A stretch of 64,000 bases of DNA from Bacteroidota bacterium (GTDB taxonomy: Bacteria > Bacteroidota > Ignavibacteria > Ignavibacteriales > Melioribacteraceae). The stretch lies in assembly GCA_023397505.1 (NCBI GenBank), contig JAEWUC010000002.1, forward strand, positions 416,806 through 480,805, in the 5' to 3' direction. This document shows, piece after piece, positions 1 through 8,143 of this stretch. Under the pieces are notes generated by a model. It did no database searches and had not been told where the DNA came from. It worked only from the letters and a program-made list of their open reading frames with translations. Position 1 is the stretch's first letter. The number at the start of each line of letters is the position of its first letter. The position numbers and the translations under genes were made by a program.

Positions 1-1
1 G

Positions 2-808
2 AATAAAGCTTATATAATGGGTATTTTGAATGTAACCCCGGATTCTTTTTCAGACGGCGGCAAATATATTTCTAAAGAAGCCGCGGTAAATCATGGTATT
101 AGATTAATTGAACAAGGCGCCGATATTATTGATGTCGGCGGAGAATCTACGCGTCCCGGCGCTGAATCAGTATCTCTGGATGAAGAATTAAATCGTGTAA
201 TTCCGGTTATCGAAATACTGCTTAATTATAAACCAAATGCTGTTATTTCGATTGATACTTCTAAACCGTTAGTTGCTAAAGAAGCATTGGCAAAAGGAGC
301 TCGGATTGTTAATGATATAAGTTCTTTTTCCGATGAAACAATGCTAGATGTTGTAAAAGAATTTGATGCAACTCTAGTTTTAATGCATATGAAAGGAACT
401 CCTAAGAATATGCAGAATTCACCTTCGTATGAAGATGTTGTTTCTGAAATTTATGATTATTTATTAGCAAAGTGCGAAACAGCAAAAAAATCCGGTGTAA
501 AAAATATTATTATTGATCCCGGAATTGGATTCGGTAAAAGAGTTTTTGATAATTATGAATTGATTAAAAGGTTGAACGAGTTCAAAGGTGTCGGTTATCC
601 AATATTGATTGGTTTAAGCAAAAAAACATTTTTAGGAAAACCGCTCGATTTAAATGTTGATGAAAGAAGTGAACCTACATTAGCCGCCGAAACTTTGGCA
701 ATAAAAAACGGTGCAAGAATTATTCGAACACATGATGTAAAAAATGCTGCTTTCGCATCTAAAATAAATTATTTTATAGAAAACCCGGAATCGCTAAATA
801 ATGTTTGA
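2..808 (+). CDS. folP: Dihydropteroate synthase (5' partial)
   Basis: Condenses p-aminobenzoate with the hydroxymethyl-dihydropterin diphosphate in cytosolic folate synthesis. The DHPS signature MGILNVTPDSFSDGG lies at the very beginning, followed by GGESTRPGA, an SIDT strand, a VNDIS strand and an IDPGIGFGK loop. The first ATG is at 17, but the frame stays open to the left edge and the preceding codons (N-K-A-Y-I) fit the usual approach to this strand. The true start is therefore probably outside the window. The 3' end overlaps cdaA by 8 bp, so the two are translationally coupled. Confidence 0.95.
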   Translation, partial: NKAYIMGILNVTPDSFSDGGKYISKEAAVNHGIRLIEQGADIIDVGGESTRPGAESVSLDEELNRVIPVIEILLNYKPNAVISIDTSKPLVAKEALAKGARIVNDISSFSDETMLDVVKEFDATLVLMHMKGTPKNMQNSPSYEDVVSEIYDYLLAKCETAKKSGVKNIIIDPGIGFGKRVFDNYELIKRLNEFKGVGYPILIGLSKKTFLGKPLDLNVDERSEPTLAAETLAIKNGARIIRTHDVKNAAFASKINYFIENPESLNNV

Positions 809-1625
809 AATTTTCAAAATAGGTTTTTTATCAGTTTCATTCCTAGATATTGTTGATATAGCGCTAGTTTCATTCATATTCTATAAGCTGTATTCAGTAA
901 TCCGCGGAACAATTGCTGCACAAATATTTTACGGATTGTTAATTGTTCTATTTCTCTCATTTGTTACACAAGCGGCAAATTTTAAAGCTTTAGGATGGTT
1001 ATTAAAACTACTCTCCGATATTTGGGTTATCGCATTTATAATTTTATTTCAGCCTGAAATAAGAAGACTTTTGGTTTTGGTTGGGCGCAGTCCGTTCATT
1101 AAATATTTTTTGAAGGGCGTTAAAAATAATTTGGTTGATACAATTACCGAAGCAGCTTACGAATTAGCCCAGCAGCAGCATGGAGCATTAATAGTTGTTG
1201 TGAAAGCGGTTGGAATAAGAGGCGTTGTTGAAACCGGGGAAATTATTAATTCAAAGGTTACTAAAAATTTGTTGCGTTCAATATTTTTCCCAAGATCACC
1301 GTTGCATGACGGTGCAGTAATAATCAAAAATGATATTATAGAAGCAGCAAGATGTACTTTGCCTTTGTCTACTGAAACATCAATGGACGGGATCGCCCTT
1401 GGTATGAGGCATCGCGCAGGAATTGGGATTTCAGAACAAGCAGATGTGGTGTGTGTTATAGTTTCAGAAGAATCCGGCAGTATTTCAATTGCCGAAAATG
1501 GAAAATTAAGACGGGGCCTATCAAAAGACGCTCTTCGTAAATATTTAAGCGCAAGTTTAAGGACAAATAAGGAAAAAGGATTCAAAGCTTTAATTAACAG
1601 CCTTAGAAAAGACTCCATAAAATAA
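801..1625 (+). CDS. cdaA: Diadenylate cyclase, CdaA type
   Basis: Makes the second messenger c-di-AMP from two ATP at the inner membrane. The 274 residues begin with about three membrane helices (roughly 12-30, 40-58, 66-84), followed by a DAC (DisA_N) domain. Both catalytic motifs are intact: Asp-Gly-Ala at 170-172 and Arg-His-Arg at 203-205. Length and architecture match CdaA/DacA. It overlaps folP by 8 bp, a pairing known from Bacteroidota. No CdaR-type YbbR partner follows; the next gene is 94 bp downstream with its own Shine-Dalgarno. Confidence 0.94.
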   Translation: MFEIFKIGFLSVSFLDIVDIALVSFIFYKLYSVIRGTIAAQIFYGLLIVLFLSFVTQAANFKALGWLLKLLSDIWVIAFIILFQPEIRRLLVLVGRSPFIKYFLKGVKNNLVDTITEAAYELAQQQHGALIVVVKAVGIRGVVETGEIINSKVTKNLLRSIFFPRSPLHDGAVIIKNDIIEAARCTLPLSTETSMDGIALGMRHRAGIGISEQADVVCVIVSEESGSISIAENGKLRRGLSKDALRKYLSASLRTNKEKGFKALINSLRKDSIK

Positions 1626-1719
1626 TATTGTGCGCGTAAAAATTATTTATAATCATTAATTAATAGGAATTGCTTAAATTTCAGGCAAAATCTAATAATA
1701 ATTTGAAAAGGAGAAAAAC

Positions 1720-2397
1720 ATGAAAATTAAATATTTCTCTCATTCGGCTTTTCAAATTACTACGACAGATGGTATCAAAATTTTAATTGATCCATTTTTA
1801 GATGGAAATCCAACTTCACCGGTTAAATCCGATGAAGTATCAGCGGAATATATAGTTTTAACACACGCTCACGGCGATCATATTGGCGATGCTTTTAAGA
1901 TTGCTAAAAGATGCGGTTCGACTTTTATTTGTGTTAATGAACTTGCAAATTATTGTGCCGCAAAAGGATTTAAAGCACATAATATGCATATTGGTGGAAG
2001 TTGGAATTTTGATTTCGGGAGGGTAAAATTTACTATTGCCCATCACGGTTCAATGACACCCGATAATCAGTACGCCGGGGAACCGGCTGGTGTTCTTCTA
2101 TCGATTGAGGAAAAAGTTATTTATCATACCGGTGATACCGGATTATTTTATGATATGAAATTAATCGGTGAAATGAATTTAATCGATTATATGCTTTTGC
2201 CGATCGGAGATAATTTTACGATGGGAATTACAGATGCAATTAAAGCAATTGAACTTGCTAATCCTAAGATTGCAATACCGATGCATTTTAATACATTTTC
2301 AGTTATAAACTCGGATCCAAATGAATTCAAAAAAGGTGTTGAAAAACTTGGTAAAAAATGTATAGTAATGAAATTCGGTCAGGAATTAGAAATATAA
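1720..2397 (+). CDS. UPF0173-type metal-dependent hydrolase
   Basis: Metallo-beta-lactamase fold protein of 225 aa, close to the usual length of the UPF0173 (YtkL-like) family, whose substrate is not established. The metal-binding motif H49-A-H51-G-D53-H54 is intact. A later His-His-Gly turn and a His-Thr-Gly-Asp-Thr-Gly segment supply the remaining metal ligands. No signal peptide is seen, so it should be cytosolic. The ATG is preceded by a clear AAGGAG, which fixes the start. It lies 10 bp upstream of parA, but a role in segregation is not implied. Confidence 0.9.
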   Translation: MKIKYFSHSAFQITTTDGIKILIDPFLDGNPTSPVKSDEVSAEYIVLTHAHGDHIGDAFKIAKRCGSTFICVNELANYCAAKGFKAHNMHIGGSWNFDFGRVKFTIAHHGSMTPDNQYAGEPAGVLLSIEEKVIYHTGDTGLFYDMKLIGEMNLIDYMLLPIGDNFTMGITDAIKAIELANPKIAIPMHFNTFSVINSDPNEFKKGVEKLGKKCIVMKFGQELEI

Positions 2398-2407
2398 AAA
2401 CTCATAT

Positions 2408-3187
2408 ATGGCAAAAAAAATAGTTATAGCAAATCAAAAAGGTGGTGTTGGTAAAACCACAACGGCAATAAACCTTTCCGCTTCAATTGCCGCTGCTGAA
2501 TACAAAACTTTATTAATTGATATCGATCCCCAAGCTAATTCAACATCAGGATTGGGTATAGAGAATTCCGAAAATACGGTATATCAGGTACTTGTTGGAC
2601 TCAAAAGTGCTGAAGAATCTATTGTTAATACTTACATGCCTTTTCTTGATATTCTTCCTTCAACAATAAATCTTGTTGGTGCTGAAGTTGAATTAGTCTC
2701 CATGGATAACCGAGAATATCTCCTTAAAAGTGCGCTGGAATCAATAGAAGATAAATATGATTTTGTGTTTATTGATTGTCCGCCCTCGTTAAGTCTTTTA
2801 ACATTAAACGCGCTTACTTGTGCAAACTCTGTACTAATTCCGGTCCAATGCGAGTACTTTGCTCTTGAAGGATTAGGACAATTATTAAACACAATTAACA
2901 TAGTTAAAAAAAATCTAAACGAGGAACTGGCAATAGAAGGTGTTCTTTTAACTATGTACGATAAACGATTAAGATTATCAAACCAGGTTGTAGAAGAAGT
3001 AAAAAAATATTTCGGCGAAAAAGTTTATAAAACCATTATTCAAAGAAACGTTCGACTTTCCGAAGCGCCAAGTTACGCTAAGCCCGTAATTCTTTACGAT
3101 GCAAGTTCTGTTGGCGCACAGAATTATATTTCACTGGCGTCGGAAATATTACAAAGAAGTAATATGGGATCTAAAATTAATGGATAA
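2408..3187 (+). CDS. parA: Chromosome partitioning ATPase ParA (Soj)
   Basis: Walker-type ATPase that works with ParB to segregate chromosome origins. The deviant Walker A box KGGVGKTT is at residues 11-18, a Walker A' DIDPQANST region follows, and Walker B is FIDCPPSLS. At 259 aa with no N-terminal DNA-binding extension it is the short chromosomal Soj type. parB starts inside its last codons (8 bp overlap), the classic coupled parAB arrangement. Confidence 0.95.
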   Translation: MAKKIVIANQKGGVGKTTTAINLSASIAAAEYKTLLIDIDPQANSTSGLGIENSENTVYQVLVGLKSAEESIVNTYMPFLDILPSTINLVGAEVELVSMDNREYLLKSALESIEDKYDFVFIDCPPSLSLLTLNALTCANSVLIPVQCEYFALEGLGQLLNTINIVKKNLNEELAIEGVLLTMYDKRLRLSNQVVEEVKKYFGEKVYKTIIQRNVRLSEAPSYAKPVILYDASSVGAQNYISLASEILQRSNMGSKING

Positions 3188-4127
3188 TTCAAAACCAAAA
3201 TCTGTTTTGGGAAGGGGATTAGATGCATTAATTAATCCCCAGATCAAAGATAAAATAGATGCACCAGTTGCAGTTCAGGCAAAGGATATTCAAAAAGACG
3301 ACGGTAAATCGTACGATATTTTAGTTAAAATACCCGTCGGTTTAATATCCCCAAATCCTTATCAACCAAGATTGACTTTCGAACAAGAACCATTAGAAGA
3401 ACTAAAAAAATCTATACTGCAGAACGGGTTAATTCAACCAATAACGGTTCGAAGAAAAGATAATAGGTTTGAATTAATCTCCGGTGAAAGAAGATTACGG
3501 GCATGCAAAGATATCGGCATCAAAGAAATTCCTGCATATATAATCAAAGTTGATACAAAAGAAGCAATGCTGGCTCTTTCTCTTATAGAAAATATCCAGA
3601 GAGAAAAATTAAATGCAATTGAAGTCGGTACTGCATATAAGCGTTTGATGGAAGAGTGTAGTTTATCTCAAGAAGAAATTGCCGAACGTGTTGGTAAAGA
3701 TAGGACAACAATAACAAATGCAATTAGACTGCTAAAACTTCCCGAAAAAATTCAACAAAGTATAATTAAGGACGAAATAAGCGCAGGACATGCGCGGGCA
3801 TTAATAAATCTGCCCAATGATGTTGTTCAACTCGAAATACTTGAAAGGATTTTGAAAGAGAATTTATCCGTCCGCAAAGTTGAGGAGATTGTAAGAAAAA
3901 TTACCGAAGCAAGGAATATCAAGAAAAAAACACCGTCGCAGCATATTCCTTCGGATTTGTCCAAAATATCGCAAAGAAATCTTGAAGAAAGATTGCAGGG
4001 GATTCTTGCAACAAAAGTTCACTGTAAACTCAAGAAAAACGGCACAGGCGAACTTGTGATAGAATTTTATTCCCACGACGAACTTGAAAGATTATTTGAG
4101 CTTTTTGAAATCATTGGCAAATCCTAA
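3180..4127 (+). CDS. parB: ParB/Spo0J partition protein
   Basis: Centromere-binding CTPase clamp that loads at parS sites and stimulates ParA. I place the start at the ATG at 3180, giving MDNSKPKSVLGRGLDALI, the usual ParB N-terminus. An in-frame upstream start at 3099 would add 27 unrelated residues lying inside parA. Visible landmarks are the GERRLRAC CTP-binding box, the ENIQRE(K)L ParB box, and a helix-turn-helix around SQEEIAERVGKDRTTI. The result is 315 aa, normal for the family. The 3' end overlaps the next gene. Confidence 0.94.
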   Translation: MDNSKPKSVLGRGLDALINPQIKDKIDAPVAVQAKDIQKDDGKSYDILVKIPVGLISPNPYQPRLTFEQEPLEELKKSILQNGLIQPITVRRKDNRFELISGERRLRACKDIGIKEIPAYIIKVDTKEAMLALSLIENIQREKLNAIEVGTAYKRLMEECSLSQEEIAERVGKDRTTITNAIRLLKLPEKIQQSIIKDEISAGHARALINLPNDVVQLEILERILKENLSVRKVEEIVRKITEARNIKKKTPSQHIPSDLSKISQRNLEERLQGILATKVHCKLKKNGTGELVIEFYSHDELERLFELFEIIGKS

Positions 4128-4632
4128 AAAAAATATACTCATCTTATTCATACTTTTATTAGTATGTACTTCGTTCGTTTATTCTCAAACGGAACCGGAC
4201 TCAACCAACTTCGTCCAAACCGATACAACTAAATTTGTCATGCAAAAATCGCCTTGGGGAGCTGTACTTAGAAGTGCGGTAATTCCTGGTTTCGGGCAGT
4301 TTTATAACGAATCATATTGGAAAGTACCGGTGGTTTGGGGATTCCTCGGATATTTTATTTACGTATGGAACGACCAGAACAATTTATATAAACAATACAG
4401 CAATTTATTTTCTGGAAGTTTAACTTCCGATAAAGAAGAGTGGAATGAAACGTATTATAAACTCAGAGAATTTTATAGAGATCAAAGAAATACATTTGCA
4501 GTTTATATCGGTTTAACATATTTATTGCAGCTTGTTGACGCATATGTTGACGCACAATTGTTTGATTTTTCGGTCGAAGAAAACAAACAATTTGGAACGA
4601 TGAATCTATCAATTAAATATTGGATTAAGTGA
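4084..4632 (+). CDS. DUF5683 domain membrane protein
   Basis: Conserved Bacteroidota-type protein of unknown function, usually found immediately downstream of parAB. A hydrophobic signal/anchor (about residues 17-34, ending SFVYSQ) is followed by a family core with VIPGFGQFYNESYWK and further membrane segments. No ATG occurs near the N-terminus. In-frame TTG codons at 4084, 4096, 4105 and 4114 are all possible starts, so the N-terminus is unresolved; the longest form overlaps parB by 44 bp. The DUF5683 call rests on context and the GFGQFYN motif. Confidence 0.8.
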   Translation: MKDYLSFLKSLANPKKNILILFILLLVCTSFVYSQTEPDSTNFVQTDTTKFVMQKSPWGAVLRSAVIPGFGQFYNESYWKVPVVWGFLGYFIYVWNDQNNLYKQYSNLFSGSLTSDKEEWNETYYKLREFYRDQRNTFAVYIGLTYLLQLVDAYVDAQLFDFSVEENKQFGTMNLSIKYWIK

Positions 4633-4633
4633 A

Positions 4634-5338
4634 ATGAAAAAAGTACAAGTTTGCGGAAGCTGTAAAACAGAGAATTCTTTTTATTCCATAAACTGCAAAT
4701 CTTGTAATGCCTTTTTGAGGGCAAAAATTGTAAACATAGATTTGTGGGATACTTTATGGAAACTGCTCGAATCCCCGGTAAAAACTGCTGAAACACTAAT
4801 TCAATCCGAGCACAAAAATTTTACAATAACTATATTAATCCTGGCAGGAATAAAAATAGGTATTTCACTCTTAGCAGTTTCGAATGCGTTTTTTCTATTT
4901 GATGAAGAAATTCTAAGCTCATTGAACTTTATTATTATATGCACAATTTTCTTTGTAATACTACTTTTTGCAGTATCATATGCAATTACTTCATTAAATA
5001 AAATATTTGGAATTGATAACCGTTTTAAAGATAATCTTTCGATATACTCTTATTCGTTTCTTCCTATTGTACTTACGCTAATGATTTTATCGCCCATACA
5101 ATTAGCCTTATTTGGAATATATTGGTTTTCGTTTAATCCTTCACCTATTCTTTTTAAACCCATGGCGGCTTATGTGATGATTTTTCTAGAAGGATTATTT
5201 TATTTATGGAGTTTGATATTACTGATAACATCTACTTACGCGCAAACAAAAAACAAGTTGTACTCGGTATTTATTGGGCTGGGTGTCAGCATTGTTCTGT
5301 TTACAGGTACATATTTATTGGCTAAACTTATTTATTAG
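4634..5338 (+). CDS. Zinc-ribbon, Yip1-like integral membrane protein
   Basis: The 234 residues begin with a zinc ribbon (Cys7, Cys10, Cys21, Cys24), then an amphipathic stretch with a Leu-Leu-Glu-Ser-Pro motif typical of the entrance to Yip1/YIF1 domains, then about five membrane helices. The function of bacterial Yip1-domain proteins is not established. It starts one base after the DUF5683 gene stop, so it closes the parAB operon. Its stop overlaps by 4 bp the stop of the convergent Ppx/GppA gene. Confidence 0.72.
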   Translation: MKKVQVCGSCKTENSFYSINCKSCNAFLRAKIVNIDLWDTLWKLLESPVKTAETLIQSEHKNFTITILILAGIKIGISLLAVSNAFFLFDEEILSSLNFIIICTIFFVILLFAVSYAITSLNKIFGIDNRFKDNLSIYSYSFLPIVLTLMILSPIQLALFGIYWFSFNPSPILFKPMAAYVMIFLEGLFYLWSLILLITSTYAQTKNKLYSVFIGLGVSIVLFTGTYLLAKLIY

Positions 5339-6258
5339 TTTTGATTCATCATAAAATCTATAATCACTCCGTATCTTAAACCTTTGCTGCTGACAGTTAT
5401 TTTTTCTAATGCTAATTTTTTCATCAATACTTTTAGAATTATTGAACCAGCTAATAAAACATCTTCTCTGCCTTCAACAACTTGGCCATAATTATCTTTT
5501 ATTTGTTCCGGATTAAGTTGGGATATTTCATCAATCATATTGCAAAGTTCGTTAAATGTAATTTGTGAACCATCAACAAGTTCTTCGTTATATATTTTAA
5601 TTTTTTGTTTTATACAGGAAAGGGTAGTGGGTGTACCGGCTACTGAAATAGCATCAATTCCTTTTGGAATCGGAATTTGATTTGAACCAAATATTTTGGA
5701 TGAATATTCTTCTGCGATTCTTAATTCATTGGATGATACGATTGAGTTGTTAAATATCTTTTCGGTTAATGAAACAACCCCTATCTGAAAACTGTTTTTA
5801 TATATTATATTTTTAATATCTCCATATATGATTTCCGTACTGCCGCCGCCGATATCTATCACAGTTTGAGTATGGCTGTTTATTGATGAATAAATAGAAC
5901 CCCAAAATGATAAACGCGCTTCTGTATCACCATCAATTATTTCAATATCGAAGCCAATTTCATTTTTAACTTTCTTAATAATTTCTTCAGAATTATTTGC
6001 AATTCTAAAAGCATTTGTTGCGACAATAAGTACTTTCTCAACATTATATTGCGTGCAGATCCTTTTATATTCATTCAAAACTTCCACTAACATTGAGATC
6101 CTGAATTCAGATATTGGTTTTCCATACGTCAAATCTTTAGAAATTCGTGGTGATCGATAAATATTTTTTATGGTTTTAATTTTTTTTGATTGGAAATCAA
6201 TCTCGGAAATCAATAATAGAACAGTATTCGAACCGATATCGATGGAAGCAATAATCAT
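5335..6258 (-). CDS. Ppx/GppA family phosphatase
   Basis: Actin-fold (ASKHA) phosphatase of the exopolyphosphatase/pppGpp phosphohydrolase family. The DIGSNTV phosphate-1 loop is at about residues 6-12 and a DIGGGSTEI phosphate-2 loop lies near 140. At 307 aa it is the short single-module form found across Bacteroidota, lacking the C-terminal HD-like module of E. coli Ppx. Sequence alone does not separate polyphosphate from (p)ppGpp as substrate. It is a lone - strand gene converging on the parAB operon. Confidence 0.88.
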   Translation of the reverse strand: MIIASIDIGSNTVLLLISEIDFQSKKIKTIKNIYRSPRISKDLTYGKPISEFRISMLVEVLNEYKRICTQYNVEKVLIVATNAFRIANNSEEIIKKVKNEIGFDIEIIDGDTEARLSFWGSIYSSINSHTQTVIDIGGGSTEIIYGDIKNIIYKNSFQIGVVSLTEKIFNNSIVSSNELRIAEEYSSKIFGSNQIPIPKGIDAISVAGTPTTLSCIKQKIKIYNEELVDGSQITFNELCNMIDEISQLNPEQIKDNYGQVVEGREDVLLAGSIILKVLMKKLALEKITVSSKGLRYGVIIDFMMNQN

Positions 6259-6292
6259 TTTTTTTTTATATTTTTGTCAAAAAAATTTTCTT

Positions 6293-6811
6293 ATGCAAAA
6301 TTTAACTAAACTCTCGAAAATATTTCTATCTATCACTGTTTTATTTTTTACACTTTGGTTGGGCGGTTATATTCTGCGTCAAGCCATAATTTATCAGTTT
6401 TTTGAGCCTGAAAATTTAGCTCTAAAATCTATTTACAATTCTCAAAATTTAAATGAAATATTGATCACAATACTGCCCGTATTTGTTTTTAATATAATCA
6501 CTTATGCAGGTTTTATATTGTTCTTAATTGCGTTTATTGTCAATTCAAAAATAAATATGAAAAATGAAGGGTGGTTTTTCATTTCCATTCTAATTATAGT
6601 AATTTGCGCCCCCTTTGAAATATTTTTATTATTAAAGGATATAGAAATTTCGAAAAATATTTACTCCGGTAATTTTGATCCATCTGTCATTATGAAAATT
6701 ATTTATGAAAGACTGACAATTTTCAATAGCTTTTCATTGATTGAAATATTAAGCTTTATTAGTATTATATTCTTAAGTGTTTTCAAACCTTTACGAAAAA
6801 TTAAGACATGA
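6293..6811 (+). CDS. Four-helix integral membrane protein, unknown
   Basis: I do not recognise this family. From the ATG at 6293 it is 172 aa with four strongly hydrophobic segments (around residues 10-30, 55-80, 95-115, 145-165) and short polar loops. A longer in-frame reading from 6170 would run antisense through the start of the Ppx/GppA gene and is unlikely. Its stop overlaps the next start as ATGA, suggesting co-translation with the following small protein and aroQ. Confidence 0.65.
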   Translation: MQNLTKLSKIFLSITVLFFTLWLGGYILRQAIIYQFFEPENLALKSIYNSQNLNEILITILPVFVFNIITYAGFILFLIAFIVNSKINMKNEGWFFISILIIVICAPFEIFLLLKDIEISKNIYSGNFDPSVIMKIIYERLTIFNSFSLIEILSFISIIFLSVFKPLRKIKT

Positions 6812-7095
6812 AAATAAAAGAGAAGGAATTTGAAAGTATTCTTGAAGAATTGAAACAATTAGCATCACAAATTGGAGCAAAAGTTCGATTTGAAAGGGGT
6901 GATTTCAAGGGTGGATATTGTGTTATTAAAAAAGATAAAATCATAGTCATAAATAAACTTTCAAATCTTCAAAGGAAGGTTATTATTTTAGCTACAGCAT
7001 TAAAAGAGCTTGGACTTGATGAAATATATGTTCAACCTAGAATTAGAGAATTAATTGAAGAATTCGACGCAAATTATGAAAATTTTAATAATTAA
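6808..7095 (+). CDS. Conserved small protein of unknown function (95 aa)
   Basis: Soluble, charged protein. An amphipathic N-terminal helix is followed by an ERGDFKGGYC turn, a Val/Ile-rich beta stretch with a lysine-rich loop, and an acidic C-terminal helix. I recall similar small proteins in related genomes but no assigned function. The turn around Gly-Gly-Tyr-Cys looks like a constrained site. It is coupled to the upstream membrane-protein gene by an ATGA overlap and overlaps the aroQ start by 20 bp. Confidence 0.7.
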   Translation: MKIKEKEFESILEELKQLASQIGAKVRFERGDFKGGYCVIKKDKIIVINKLSNLQRKVIILATALKELGLDEIYVQPRIRELIEEFDANYENFNN

Positions 7096-7510
7096 CGGAC
7101 CTAATCTAAATTTAATTTTATCGCGTAGTCGTGATCATTATGGAGATTTTGACCTTTTGTCAATTCAAAATTTAATTCATGAAAAATTTCCAGATATTGA
7201 GTGTGTTTTCTTTGCATCAAACATCGAAGGAGATATAATATCGAAGATACATAGTGCTGATTCAGATTTTGATGGTTTGGTTATTAATCCTGGAGCATAC
7301 ACACACACAAGTATTGGTATCAAAGATGCATTGGAAATATGCAAATTACCCAAAATTGAAGTTCATCTTTCAAATCTTACGAAGAGGGAGCAATTTAGGA
7401 ATATAAATTTAACTACTTCTAATTGTGATGGTTATATATCTGGTTTTAAGGAAATTGGATATTTATCAGCAATCTTTACTTTGAGAGAATTGATAAATAA
7501 GTCGAAATGA
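7076..7510 (+). CDS. aroQ: 3-dehydroquinate dehydratase, type II
   Basis: Removes water from 3-dehydroquinate in the shikimate pathway; a cytosolic dodecamer in characterised members. The start is the ATG at 7076 (MKILIINGPNLNLIL), giving 144 aa, normal for the family. GPNLNL, INPGAYTHTS, the VHLSN histidine strand and an REQFR segment are all present. The flexible lid is unusual: the common L-G-x-R-x-P-x-x-Y-G reads L-I-L-S-R-S-R-D-H-Y-G in line, keeping the catalytic Arg17 and Tyr22 but losing the glycine and proline. It overlaps the upstream 95-aa gene by 20 bp. Confidence 0.88.
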   Translation: MKILIINGPNLNLILSRSRDHYGDFDLLSIQNLIHEKFPDIECVFFASNIEGDIISKIHSADSDFDGLVINPGAYTHTSIGIKDALEICKLPKIEVHLSNLTKREQFRNINLTTSNCDGYISGFKEIGYLSAIFTLRELINKSK

Positions 7511-7585
7511 CTTAGTATTTGTAATTAAATAGATTTTAATTTTAGAATTTATCCATAATAACATACTGTAATATTGCTAATTAGA

Positions 7586-7615
7586 TTGATAACGTGTATT
7601 TTATTCTCGTAGAAT
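7586..7615 (+). promoter_or_regulatory. Possible sigma70-type promoter for the MerR/tRNA-Pro unit
   Basis: TTGATA at 7586-7591 and TAGAAT at 7610-7615 are separated by 18 bases. Initiation would fall only a few bases before the ATG at 7628, implying a very short or nearly absent leader. This is a match by eye in AT-rich DNA and could be chance. Confidence 0.35.
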
Positions 7616-7627
7616 TTGGATAACTCT

Positions 7628-8008
7628 ATGAAAGACTTTGGTTTAAGAAAATTATATTACTCAATTAGCGAAGTGAGTAAATTAACCAGCTTAGAACAGT
7701 ATATACTTCGTTATTGGGAAACTGAATTTGAACAGCTTAAACCCGGTAAGAATCGTGCTGGGAATCGTATTTATACAAATAAAGACATAAAATTAATTTT
7801 ACAAATAAAGAAATTATTACGTGAAGAAAAATATACTATTGAAGGTGCAAAGAAGATTTTAGTTGATTTCAACTTTGAGACATCTACTACAAATTTAATT
7901 CACGAGAATAAACTTGAAACTGAAGTTGATGTTTCAAAACCCAGATCTATTAAAAAGGATCTAGAAGATATAAAAAGTTTTTTGGCACAGTTACATTCTT
8001 CACTTTAA
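7628..8008 (+). CDS. MerR-family transcriptional regulator
   Basis: Short MerR-type DNA-binding protein. The winged helix reads YSISEVSKLT ... ILRYWETEFEQLKPGKNRAGNRIYT, followed by a KKLLREEKYTIEGAKKIL segment. This is the compact subgroup common in Bacteroidota with no obvious effector domain; the last ~35 residues are charged and likely coiled. I prefer the ATG at 7628 (126 aa) over a TTG at 7616, because neither has a clear Shine-Dalgarno and a possible promoter lies just upstream. The stop codon ends one base before tRNA-Pro. Confidence 0.85.
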   Translation: MKDFGLRKLYYSISEVSKLTSLEQYILRYWETEFEQLKPGKNRAGNRIYTNKDIKLILQIKKLLREEKYTIEGAKKILVDFNFETSTTNLIHENKLETEVDVSKPRSIKKDLEDIKSFLAQLHSSL

Positions 8009-8082
8009 CGGAACGTAGCGCAGTCCGGTAGCGTACTTGAATGGGGTTCAAGGGGTCGCGGGTTCAAATCCCGCCGTTCCGA
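8009..8082 (+). tRNA. tRNA-Pro (anticodon GGG)
   Basis: A 74-nt cloverleaf can be folded by hand. The acceptor arms are CGGAACG (8009-8015) and CGTTCCG (8075-8081) with discriminator A at 8082. The D arm is GCGC/GCGT with GG in the loop, the anticodon stem CTTGA/TCAAG encloses loop ATGGGGT (anticodon GGG), and the T arm is GCGGG-TTCAAAT-CCCGC. The C1-G72 pair and A73 are typical identity elements of bacterial tRNA-Pro. CCA is not encoded. The gene starts on the base after the MerR stop codon. Confidence 0.97.
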
Positions 8083-8143
8083 CAATTGTTCATTTGAATT
8101 GTAAATTTCTTCATTTATATTTCCCCCCAAAAAAAATAATATT

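Noticed and set aside
1157..1618. Open - strand frame of 153 codons inside cdaA
   Set aside because: Shadow of the DAC domain coding strand, low-complexity translation.
3180..4127. parS sites near parAB
   Set aside because: I looked for the 16-bp consensus with a central CACGTG in the window and saw no convincing copy; a motif scan would settle it.
2408..4127. Replication origin near parAB
   Set aside because: No dnaA, dnaN, rnpA or mnmG gene and no DnaA-box cluster recognised.
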